Source: Termitidicoccus mucosus
GTDB lineage: Bacteria; Verrucomicrobiota; Verrucomicrobiia; Opitutales; Opitutaceae
NCBI RefSeq assembly: GCF_038725785.1
Contig: NZ_CP109796.1
Location: forward strand, 7,750,501-7,814,500
Length of the DNA stretch: 64,000 nucleotides
Reading direction: 5' to 3'
The translations under genes and the position numbers were made by a program. Below the pieces are notes generated by a model. That model worked only from the letters and a program-made list of their open reading frames with translations. It was not told the origin of the DNA and made no database searches. Of this stretch, positions 44,201 through 51,266 are shown in pieces (position 1 is the first letter of the stretch; every line of letters begins with the position of its first letter).

Positions 44201-46152
44201 AAACGGTCTCGCCGGCGACGCCCGTTTTTGCCAGCGCCAGCCATGCCTCCGGGCGCAACCCTCAAAGCGAACACTTCACCGCCGCCGTCACCGGCGCGCG
44301 CGTCGCCGGGGAAAACGTCACCATTGTCACGGTCATCCGTCCCAACCCGCCGGCGACGAATGCCAGCGACGGCGTGGTTCTCGACAAACGCTATGCCAAT
44401 TTTGTCGATCTCAACGGGCGCGTGGTCGTGGGCGTGAATCCGTTTCCGACCATCGAGGGCGTCACGTATCCCGAGCTTACCCGCGGCGGGACGGTGATCT
44501 TGCAAGGCGTCAATTTTGAAAACGCCATCGAGCTTAAAATCGGCGATGTGATCGTGCCTGCCGGACAATGGACAATCAACGATGACACGCGCATAACCGC
44601 CACCGTGCCAATGGGCATCCCGGACACCGGATACATTGCCGTCACCAGCCTGAAGAGCACCGGCTACAGCCCCTCGCCCTACACCATCGCAATCGCTCCG
44701 CCGGCCGGGCAGGCGTTGGCCGCCGAGCAGGCGGTCGTCGCCGGGAAAAAACTGACGCTCACCGCGTCCACGGCGGGAAACCCGGCCCCCGCGTGCGCGT
44801 GGGAGGTTTCCAAGGACGGCGGCGTCACTTGGGAAACGATGGAGGGCGAGACATCAAGCACGCTCGTTGTTTCCAATGTCAGCGCGTCCATGGACGGCTG
44901 GCAGTATCGCTACACCGTTTCCAACCACGCCGGCAACGCGACAAGCAATGCCTCCACGCTTCGCGTCATCAAGGCGTGGCTCTCGCAACCCGTCGCGCTC
45001 GTCATCGACCAGGCGGGCGATATTTATGTCACGGACAACGGCTTCAAGACGGTCAATCGCATCGATGCCGCGGGCCAATTCGCGCGGGTCTCCGGCACGG
45101 CCAACGCCTCAAGCATCAACGGCGCCCGCTTCAGCAATCCCGCTGGAAAATACGCGAGCCCGAACGGCATTTCCATCACGCCGTTGAAAATGCTCCAGGT
45201 TTCCGACGCCGGCGCGAACAACGTTTATCAATTCGACCCCGACAAAACGCATGCAGGTGAAGCCCTCCCCGTGGCCATCGCAGGAAACGCCCCGGTTCAT
45301 AGTGCCACGGTCGCAAGCGGCACGGGCACGCTCGATGCGACCGGCACCGCAGCCCGCTTCACGGCACCGTGGGGCATTGTCACCGACAGCGAGGTGGGCG
45401 TGTCGTTTGTCGCCGATTCGGCCAACCACACGATACGAATGATCTCCTACGGCCACGTAGTCACTACAATCGCAGGCAAGCCCGCCGTATCCGGCACTGA
45501 CGACGGCATCGGCGCCGCCGCCCGTTTCAACACGCCCACGGCTTTGGCTTACGATCAAACCGCCCAAGTGCTCTATGTCGCCGACACTGGCAACCACGTT
45601 ATCCGCATCGTCGATCTCGCTCCCGGTCCGAACCAATACCAGGTTACGCGCTACGCGGGTGCCTTTGGAGAAGAGGGCTTCGCCGATGGAACCTCGCTCG
45701 ACGCCCGCTTCAACGCACCCCAAGGCCTTGCCGTTGACGGCGACGCCCTGCTTGTGGCTGACACCAACAATTCCACCATTCGCGAGATTGTCTCCGGAAC
45801 TGTCGCGACGATAGCCGGCAGCGCAGGCAACCACGCAATCATTGACGCAACGGGAACCAGCGCGCGCTTCGACCACCCCTCGGGCTTGGCAATGGATGCA
45901 AATGGCATCCTATGGGTTGCCGACAGTGGCAACGCCACGCTTCGCAAAATCACGGTCAATGACGAAGTCACCACACCGCGATGGACCGATATCTACAAAG
46001 TGGACCCGCCCCCGCCTTCAAACGAGGGCACCCTCAGCGGTGACCTCGGCGGCGGTGGAAGCGGCGGCGGTGCGCATTCTCTATGGATGATCTTAGCCGT
46101 TGCCTTGCTCGGTGCAGCTCGCAAGACCATCGGTCGGAACCGTCGTTTTTGA
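41251..46152 (+). CDS. Very large exported multidomain protein: lyase-like core, TIG, Ig-like and NHL repeats, C-terminal membrane anchor
   Basis: 1633 residues from MNIHRAILYVMAAFAGFASQ, a signal peptide. The N-terminal 300 residues are a beta-sandwich (YWGFKLPAIRGPLKSAKLTA), the next 300 are Ala-rich helices resembling an alpha/alpha toroid, followed by beta-sheet with SLNLHDHGGNAGDDTGAVSL; this order resembles polysaccharide lyases of the heparinase II/III or PL8 type, but I cannot assign a family. An IPT/TIG domain (about 1063-1150), an Ig-like domain (about 1150-1245) and about five NHL propeller repeats (about 1247-1575; VADTGNHVIRIV, VADTNNSTIREI, VADSGNATLRKI) follow. The end is a Gly-rich linker, one helix and basic residues (SLWMILAVALLGAARKTIGR), a sorting-signal layout. 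It lies 34 bp behind the TonB receptor gene. Confidence 0.75.
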   Translation: MNIHRAILYVMAAFAGFASQALAAPPDVTPAAPYTYHDYSTVPSIPGGKETATSFTYVENQYLISTSDEYYVGRNGTDAAGIHISNVYWGFKLPAIRGPLKSAKLTAKIDYVRARTVLQLYAFVPDTNPRILKNDTSGKKYDPGTPANLDDDIPLTGIYGVNYFENNTDNNFVTVKTDPRPTVRLLKDRFYQRVVSGNVAVDETAELDLTPFFQPGGALADFYSTDGMPASMDGMIWFRVSISLNTGGVNRASIVQDVTSPDAPKLEFVYEHVPTAYDLPPPADWPAADTDSRRQTVRENYLRLLDRKLDMQRAANVPQIDTALASGEVVPASVLEYAYAQAWRVSTTPYTLTNNAAISRDAYITNARDALTAATNAMGSANPAIVAAQTAELARGLASLAGIYRCLGATQTGASTYALDDAAQTALAAKLGACADALLAQASPDYGSYGRAASAAQGVAAVANLPKLASAPNRAAWLAYAGAVWNDWKHVNDTVENARGSTGLWLHATALLANELDAATGSDVYANQLKDAAAVASISRHAVAMSPNGVLPDYGESDWDAGFAYWLDAFERLGYSHGRASYFSAASAISAYLEQNKSMAVDDMVGLVEACRAVAATPTLTPETLPGIALTTRADDQGDSQFDKVHLRTGGTSASFVSLNLHDHGGNAGDDTGAVSLYTTGSSVLLHGTGEGNASANQRQNAWATAGATAADLLATGGRVAANTPTRWLVNHRWPGAFTASSNAAAPLNIASVSGFFLRVTNTGASPETVSVSIDSVIGVKPDGGEVQLQGAWSGSPNVAAGDTADISVSGFSLNLGDYAYLLVKWQSSHPDLVASFGITGASLSTSGAPDGRPAATTLLTAAGSSLLEATAQDDALAPKASLSRVMLDSAGRAITHHRDVRLRLLDGALFVLDTFEFAEAGNYTVGPVWHAQNIVSSGASALPGAGIQVIARDDAQIDTADSKASAPPRQVQFDFGAASAIGETVSPATPVFASASHASGRNPQSEHFTAAVTGARVAGENVTIVTVIRPNPPATNASDGVVLDKRYANFVDLNGRVVVGVNPFPTIEGVTYPELTRGGTVILQGVNFENAIELKIGDVIVPAGQWTINDDTRITATVPMGIPDTGYIAVTSLKSTGYSPSPYTIAIAPPAGQALAAEQAVVAGKKLTLTASTAGNPAPACAWEVSKDGGVTWETMEGETSSTLVVSNVSASMDGWQYRYTVSNHAGNATSNASTLRVIKAWLSQPVALVIDQAGDIYVTDNGFKTVNRIDAAGQFARVSGTANASSINGARFSNPAGKYASPNGISITPLKMLQVSDAGANNVYQFDPDKTHAGEALPVAIAGNAPVHSATVASGTGTLDATGTAARFTAPWGIVTDSEVGVSFVADSANHTIRMISYGHVVTTIAGKPAVSGTDDGIGAAARFNTPTALAYDQTAQVLYVADTGNHVIRIVDLAPGPNQYQVTRYAGAFGEEGFADGTSLDARFNAPQGLAVDGDALLVADTNNSTIREIVSGTVATIAGSAGNHAIIDATGTSARFDHPSGLAMDANGILWVADSGNATLRKITVNDEVTTPRWTDIYKVDPPPPSNEGTLSGDLGGGGSGGGAHSLWMILAVALLGAARKTIGRNRRF

Positions 46153-46193
46153 AATCACACAATACAACAACAAGCACTGATAGTATTATCCTT

Positions 46194-47270
46194 ATGAAAA
46201 CACACTTTAAAAATTCCGGTATCACGCTGGGTATTTCCAGCATCTTTATGCTGGCCGTGGCGGGAATCCTGCAGGCTCAATCCCTCTCACCAGAAAATCT
46301 CGAAAAAACACCTGCAATTCAAACAAGCGGCACCGCTCCCGCACGCAAATCCAAGCCCGGCCTGCCGCCGCCGCCCATCCCGACATATGAAAACGTCGCC
46401 TATGGAAAACATAAGCAGCACGTCCTCGATTTCTGGAAAGCCGAATCTGCGACCCCCACGCCCGTAGTGTTTTATATCCATGGCGGCGCATGGAATGGCG
46501 GAGACAAAGTGAGCGTTTCCGGCCCCGAATATGGCACTGTCGAAGCCTATCTCGCCGAGGGCATATCGGTCGTTTCAATAAACTATCGCTATATAAAGGA
46601 AGCCGAGGCAGACGGCATCGTCCCTCCCGTGAAAGGTCCGCTGGGTGACGCTGCCCGCGCGCTCCAGTTTGTGCGCAGCAAAGCGAAGGAATGGAATATC
46701 GACAAAACGCGCATCGCCGCCACGGGCGGTTCGGCCGGCGCATGCACAAGCCTTTGGCTCGCCTTCCACGATGATCTTGCCGATCCCCAAAGCTCCGATC
46801 CGGTCGCCCGCGAATCCACCCGCCTCAAATGTGTCGCGGTCGCGTCGGCGCAAACCTCGCTCGACCCGAAGCAAATGAGGGACTGGATTCCCAATATAAA
46901 ATACGGCGCGCATGCCTTCGGTTTCAAAAAAGACTATAAGAAAAAAATAGAATCTTTTGACGTATTTTATGCGAACCGTGAAAAAATCCTGCCGTGGATT
47001 GCCGAATATTCCCCATACGCGTTGGTCACGCCCGATGATCCACCGCTCTTCATGATCTATAAAAGCACGCCGAATATCGGCAAGGAAGCGAGCAACGCCA
47101 CCCACTCGTCGAACTTCGGACAAAAACTCTATGAGCGGTGCAAGGAAGTCGGCGTGCCCTGCACATTCGTCCACCGCAGCACTCCGGAAAAAGACCGGAT
47201 GACGATAAAAGACTTTCTCCTTCAGCAACTGAAAGGCTGCCAAAAGGAATGCAAGCCGCAGAAGAAATAA
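46194..47270 (+). CDS. Exported alpha/beta-hydrolase esterase (BD-FAE-like)
   Basis: 358 residues with signal peptide (SIFMLAVAGILQAQS). The oxyanion motif HGGAWNGG (96-103) and nucleophile elbow GGSAGA (Ser180) place it in the hormone-sensitive-lipase/BD-FAE group of esterases. Members near xylan genes remove acetyl or feruloyl groups. Sitting between a TonB receptor and GH115, it probably deacylates glucuronoxylan oligomers in the periplasm. The acid and His of the triad are likely in the last 90 residues (DDPPLFMIY and the CTFVHR region) but are not certain. Confidence 0.85.
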   Translation: MKTHFKNSGITLGISSIFMLAVAGILQAQSLSPENLEKTPAIQTSGTAPARKSKPGLPPPPIPTYENVAYGKHKQHVLDFWKAESATPTPVVFYIHGGAWNGGDKVSVSGPEYGTVEAYLAEGISVVSINYRYIKEAEADGIVPPVKGPLGDAARALQFVRSKAKEWNIDKTRIAATGGSAGACTSLWLAFHDDLADPQSSDPVARESTRLKCVAVASAQTSLDPKQMRDWIPNIKYGAHAFGFKKDYKKKIESFDVFYANREKILPWIAEYSPYALVTPDDPPLFMIYKSTPNIGKEASNATHSSNFGQKLYERCKEVGVPCTFVHRSTPEKDRMTIKDFLLQQLKGCQKECKPQKK

Positions 47271-47338
47271 CGGATTAAATTATCGAATGCCGGACACCGT
47301 TTGTCCTCGTTGCTTATTTAAAATATAAGAACAAAACT

Positions 47339-49966
47339 ATGATACAGAAAGCCATTCCAATTTTATTGGTTCTATTTTTTTCGTCCCTGATGGCCTGTTC
47401 ACAGCAAATCATCAGCGAGAAAAGTCTCCCCGGCTACTTTGCGCTGATTGACCCGCAAAACGTTCCCGTGATCTGCACCGACCCCGGGGACAAGGATCTC
47501 GTGCAACGAGCCGCCGGGTTTCTCCGGCGGGATCTCAACGCTGTTACAGGTCGCGAAGCGGAAATTATGAAACAGCCTCCGGCATCCGCACGGACAGTTG
47601 TCATTCTCGGCACCATTGACTCCTCGGAAACAATCCAGAAACTTGCCGCTCAAAAAAAAATCGACATTTCCAAGCTTAAGAACCAGTGGGATGCCTACTT
47701 GATACAGGCCGTTGAGCATCCCATGGAAGACGTGGCCAACGCGCTGGTCATCGTCGGAAGCAACAAGCGCGGCGTCGCCTACGGCGTGTTCGAATTGAGT
47801 CGGCAAATGGGCGTCTCGCCCTGGTACTGGTGGGCCGATGTGCCAGTTAAAAAGAAATCTGAAATATATATAAAATCAAATACACAGCTGACCGATGCCC
47901 CCAAGGTTAAATATCGTGGCATCTTTATAAATGATGAAGCCCCCTGCCTTACAGGCTGGTCGGATGAAAAATTCGGCGGACGAAATCACAAAATGTATGA
48001 AAAAGTTTTCGAACTGCTGCTGCGTCTGAAAGGCAATTATCTATGGCCTGCTATGTGGCGCGACCGCTTTTTCGAAGATGATCCGCTGAATGCGCAACTC
48101 GCCGACGAATACGGCATCGTCATGAGCACATCGCATCACGAACCCATGATGCGCAACGCCAACGAATGGAAACGTCACGGCAAGGGCGAATGGGACTACG
48201 AAACCAACGGACAAAGCTTCCGCGATTATTGGAAAAAGGGAATCGAGCGCATGGGTGGCCGGGAAAGCATCGTCACTGTCGGTATGCGCGGCGAACGCGA
48301 CCGCCCAATGACCAAGGACGGGACGCCAATCGAACTTCTCACGCGCATTATAAATGACCAGCGCGACATTATCGCCGACGTCACGGGCAAACCAGCTTCG
48401 GAAACACCGCAACTCTGGGCCATATATAAGGAAGTCCAGGATTATTACGACAAAGGCATGCAGGTACCGGACGATATCACGCTCCTCTTCTGCGACGACA
48501 ACTGGGGCAATATCCGCCGCGTGCCCAAGGCGGCCGAGATGTCTCGCCCCGGCGGTTCCGGCGTCTATTATCATTTCGATTTCGTCGGCGGGCCGAGAAG
48601 CTATAAATGGATTAATAGCAATTCCATCTCGCGCATCTGGGAGCAAATGCATTTGGCCTATGAACACAATATGCGCACGATTTGGATTGTGAATGTCGGC
48701 GATATCAAGCCGATGGAATTTCCGATTTCCTTCTTCCTCGATTATGCGTGGAATCCTGAAAAAATCAGCGCAAGTGACCTTCCGCATTACGCCGTAAGCT
48801 GGGCAGCGGATCAATTCGGTGAAAATTTCGGATCCCAAATCGGAAAAATTATATTTGAGTATTCGAGCCTGAATAATCGTCCGAAACCGGAAGTCTTGGA
48901 TGTCGATATTTATTCGCTTCACAATTACGACGAGGCCCAGCGTGTGACGAGGGAATATAAAAATCTGCTCGCCGCCGCCCGGCGGGCGGGCGCGCAGCTG
49001 GCGCCCGAATATGAGGCAGCTTATTTTGAGCTCGTATTGCACCCGGTCGAGGCGCTCGCAAACCTGAACGAACTTTATACAACGATCGCGCTCAATCGCG
49101 ACGCAGCCACTCGCAAGGATCCTGCGGCAAACACCCTCGCCGACAAAGCCAGGGAACTTTTTGCGAATGACGAGGCGCTCTCCGACAAGTACAATTCACT
49201 ACTCGGAGGAAAATGGAATCACATGATGGACCAGCCGCATATTGGCAAGGGAGAGGCATTCCGCATGCTGGAAAAGCAGCAAATGCCCGAGGTGAAATAC
49301 GCCCCGGCCGATTCACCGCCAATCACAGCGGCACCTGCGGCAGTTCTTCCGTCAACATCACAAAAACAGATCCCCGGGGGGGCCAAAGGAAACATTTTCT
49401 ACGAGGCCGATGCTGTTGTCTCAATGAATGCGGAAAATTATTCACGCGCCTCCAATGCAAATGGAATCGAGTGGACAATTATCCCTGGAATTGGGCGAAC
49501 TGGCGCTGGATTGACCATCTTTCCTGTGACAGCCAGTGTGCAATCACCAGGGAAAAAAGGCTCCCCCTGCGTCGAATATGAGTTCTACACCTATAGCAAA
49601 GACGATGTCACGATTCATGGTTATTTTTGTCCGACTCTTAATTTCCGCAATGCGCCCAAAGGACTGCGTTACGCCATATCCATAGATGATGAAGTACCAC
49701 AGATCATTTCCATCAATCAGGATGGGCGCCGAAAGACTTGGGAAAAATGGGTTGCTTACAATATCATTATTCCTTCAAGCAAACACCGGATTGCTACGTC
49801 AGGCAGACATGTAATGAAGTTTTGGCTGGTCGATGCCGGTCCGGTTGTTCAGAAATTCGTGTTGGATTTCGGGGGGATGAAAAAGAGTCACTTGGGACCT
49901 CCTGAAACGCTGTTCAAAAATTTTGAGCCTGCGTTCTTTGAGTCGGCGCAGGAAGTTTTGCCATGA
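47339..49966 (+). CDS. GH115 alpha-glucuronidase with an altered C-terminal tail
   Basis: 875 residues. It begins with a probable lipoprotein or secretion signal (LVLFFSSLMACSQQ). GSNKRGVAYGVFELSRQMGV, the SPWYWWADVPV segment, RGIFINDEAPCLTGW and GNYLWPAMWRDRFFEDD are hallmarks of GH115, which removes (4-O-methyl-)glucuronic acid from internal xylose residues of xylan. The C-terminal fifth is the usual beta-sandwich. The natural ending SHLGPPETLF is followed by about 17 residues read from the antisense of a transposase fragment, which also provides the stop. AT content is higher than in core genes, with ATA and TAT codons frequent. Activity may be unaffected, as the junction is past the folded domain. 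Confidence 0.9.
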   Translation: MIQKAIPILLVLFFSSLMACSQQIISEKSLPGYFALIDPQNVPVICTDPGDKDLVQRAAGFLRRDLNAVTGREAEIMKQPPASARTVVILGTIDSSETIQKLAAQKKIDISKLKNQWDAYLIQAVEHPMEDVANALVIVGSNKRGVAYGVFELSRQMGVSPWYWWADVPVKKKSEIYIKSNTQLTDAPKVKYRGIFINDEAPCLTGWSDEKFGGRNHKMYEKVFELLLRLKGNYLWPAMWRDRFFEDDPLNAQLADEYGIVMSTSHHEPMMRNANEWKRHGKGEWDYETNGQSFRDYWKKGIERMGGRESIVTVGMRGERDRPMTKDGTPIELLTRIINDQRDIIADVTGKPASETPQLWAIYKEVQDYYDKGMQVPDDITLLFCDDNWGNIRRVPKAAEMSRPGGSGVYYHFDFVGGPRSYKWINSNSISRIWEQMHLAYEHNMRTIWIVNVGDIKPMEFPISFFLDYAWNPEKISASDLPHYAVSWAADQFGENFGSQIGKIIFEYSSLNNRPKPEVLDVDIYSLHNYDEAQRVTREYKNLLAAARRAGAQLAPEYEAAYFELVLHPVEALANLNELYTTIALNRDAATRKDPAANTLADKARELFANDEALSDKYNSLLGGKWNHMMDQPHIGKGEAFRMLEKQQMPEVKYAPADSPPITAAPAAVLPSTSQKQIPGGAKGNIFYEADAVVSMNAENYSRASNANGIEWTIIPGIGRTGAGLTIFPVTASVQSPGKKGSPCVEYEFYTYSKDDVTIHGYFCPTLNFRNAPKGLRYAISIDDEVPQIISINQDGRRKTWEKWVAYNIIIPSSKHRIATSGRHVMKFWLVDAGPVVQKFVLDFGGMKKSHLGPPETLFKNFEPAFFESAQEVLP

Positions 49967-50035
49967 GGCCTTGTCCTTCCTGATACCTTCCTCCACCGCG
50001 AGCACCTCGCGGTAGCCCTTGGCGTTCACGCCCAC
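49922..50035 (-). mobile_element. IS256-family transposase fragment
   Basis: On the minus strand the segment reads GVNAKGYREVLAVEEGIRKD followed by KASWQNFLRRLKER, the conserved strand and helix that precede the second catalytic Asp in IS256/mutator-type transposases. Only about 37 residues remain, with neither end of the element. It joins the GH115 3' end on one side and the broken TonB-receptor gene on the other. Confidence 0.7.
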
Positions 50036-50729
50036 CTCGGCGCGGAAATAACTGTGGTCCCCACCTTTCAGGGTAAGGCGCGCGAACGGATCGTCGCCCG
50101 GCGTTGCGTGATGTAGTTCACGATGCTGCCGAGCGCGACCTGGCCGTAGAGCATGGACGCGGGGCCTTTCACCACCTCGACGCGCTGCACGGTCACAGTG
50201 TCGATGTAGGCTTCGCCCTCGAAGCCGTCGTGCTGCGGCGATTGGTCGAAGCCGCGGATGTTATAGACCGCATTGCCGGCGGTGAACTCGCGGCCGGGCT
50301 GGTGACGGAAGGCGCGAACTGCACGATGTCCCAGAGATCGTGCGCGCCGACGTCCTCGATGAACTGCTCGGTGAACGCGCTCACGGCGAAGGGCAGGTCC
50401 TTGATAGGCGTGCTGATGCGCGTGGCGGAGACGGAGTTGGCGGCGAGATAGCCCTTGTCCTGCGTGGTGGACACGCGGATCTCGGGCAGCACGATGGTTT
50501 CGCCATCGGGCGGAGTTTGGGAAACGGCGTCCGTGGACGGAGTCGCGGAGGAGGTTTGCTGCGCTGAAGCGAGCGAAGAAAAAACGAGCGAGACTAGGAT
50601 GAAGGCGAGTAGGAAATAAAGCAGGTTTACCGTTTTACTGATGTGTGCGAATGCATGGTGACTGGTAGTTCTGCTTTGTTCATGATGGGTAGTTCTAGGT
50701 TTCGGAGGAATGGACGCCTGCGCGAACAT
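50036..50729 (-). pseudogene. Truncated, frameshifted TonB-dependent receptor
   Basis: An N-terminal signal region (LLYFLLAFILVSLVFSSLASA) and plug domain (LPEIRVSTTQDKGYLAANSV, then TEQFIEDVGAHDLWDIVQFA) read in one frame to about 50295. There one base is missing, and the plug continues one frame over (REFTAGNAVYNIRGFD, VQRVEVVKGPASMLYGQVAL, GSIVNYITQR). A second single-base loss near 50102 precedes GDDPFARLTLKGGDHSYFRA, after which the transposase fragment starts. The whole beta-barrel is gone. It is divergent from the intact receptor gene at 51267 and is only a distant paralogue of it. Confidence 0.88.
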
Positions 50730-51149
50730 CGACCAGGCAGGGGAGGAAGCTCATCCAACCTGAACGGCGTGCCGATGTGCGCCGGTTGATCAATATACAC
50801 ACATCCGGCATGCCTGCCAAGCGGCGGAGTTTTTTATTCGGCCAAGACGGAACGATCTTGGTTTTGTATTCAATGACTTGATACAACTGATGACGGAGTG
50901 GCGGGGATTGAGTGCCGACGAAGCAATGCACGATTGGCAGCGGGCGACAAATCCGAACCAGCCAGTCGTCGTCTATGCACCTCTTCAAGCCAGCCCAGCC
51001 TTTGTGTCGATGCCGCACTTCGCCGCCAGCCCCATTGCGGGTATGGTTCAAAACAATTGTCTTGAGTTATTTTTTACATTTAGAAAATACATAATATCAT
51101 CATGGATAGTATATTGCAATCATATCATGGAAATATATATCAAATAAGT
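50730..51149. other. Unassigned intergenic stretch between the broken and intact TonB-receptor genes
   Basis: About 540 bp separate the two receptor genes. The first 300 bp have normal base composition and short open frames on both strands, none of which I recognise; they may be debris of the same rearrangement. From about 51050 the sequence becomes very AT-rich, as expected for a promoter region. Confidence 0.4.
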
Positions 51150-51151
51150 GG

Positions 51152-51196
51152 AACGTTTCACTAAAACGTTTGACTTACTCGAAAATTTCTTACCTT
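51152..51196 (+). promoter_or_regulatory. Possible operator and promoter of the alginate locus
   Basis: AACGTTT occurs twice (51152-51158 and 51165-51171), as TGGAACGTTTCA and AAAACGTTTG, resembling half-sites of LacI-family operators. A TTGACT at 51170-51175 overlaps the second copy and could be a -35 box; the best -10 candidate, TACCTT at 51191, is weak. The site precedes the receptor start by about 70 bp. No LacI-type gene is in the window. Confidence 0.35.
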
Positions 51197-51266
51197 TTGT
51201 GTCTTCGTCGCCGGCCTTTTCGCATCCCTGGCCTTTCCTCCCCTCATTTTCAGATTTCTTATCCCC

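Noticed and set aside
50878-51147. A possible small gene in the gap ahead of the alginate receptor
   Set aside because: The frame starts with TTG, has no recognisable family, runs into the AT-rich promoter region and lies beside rearrangement debris.
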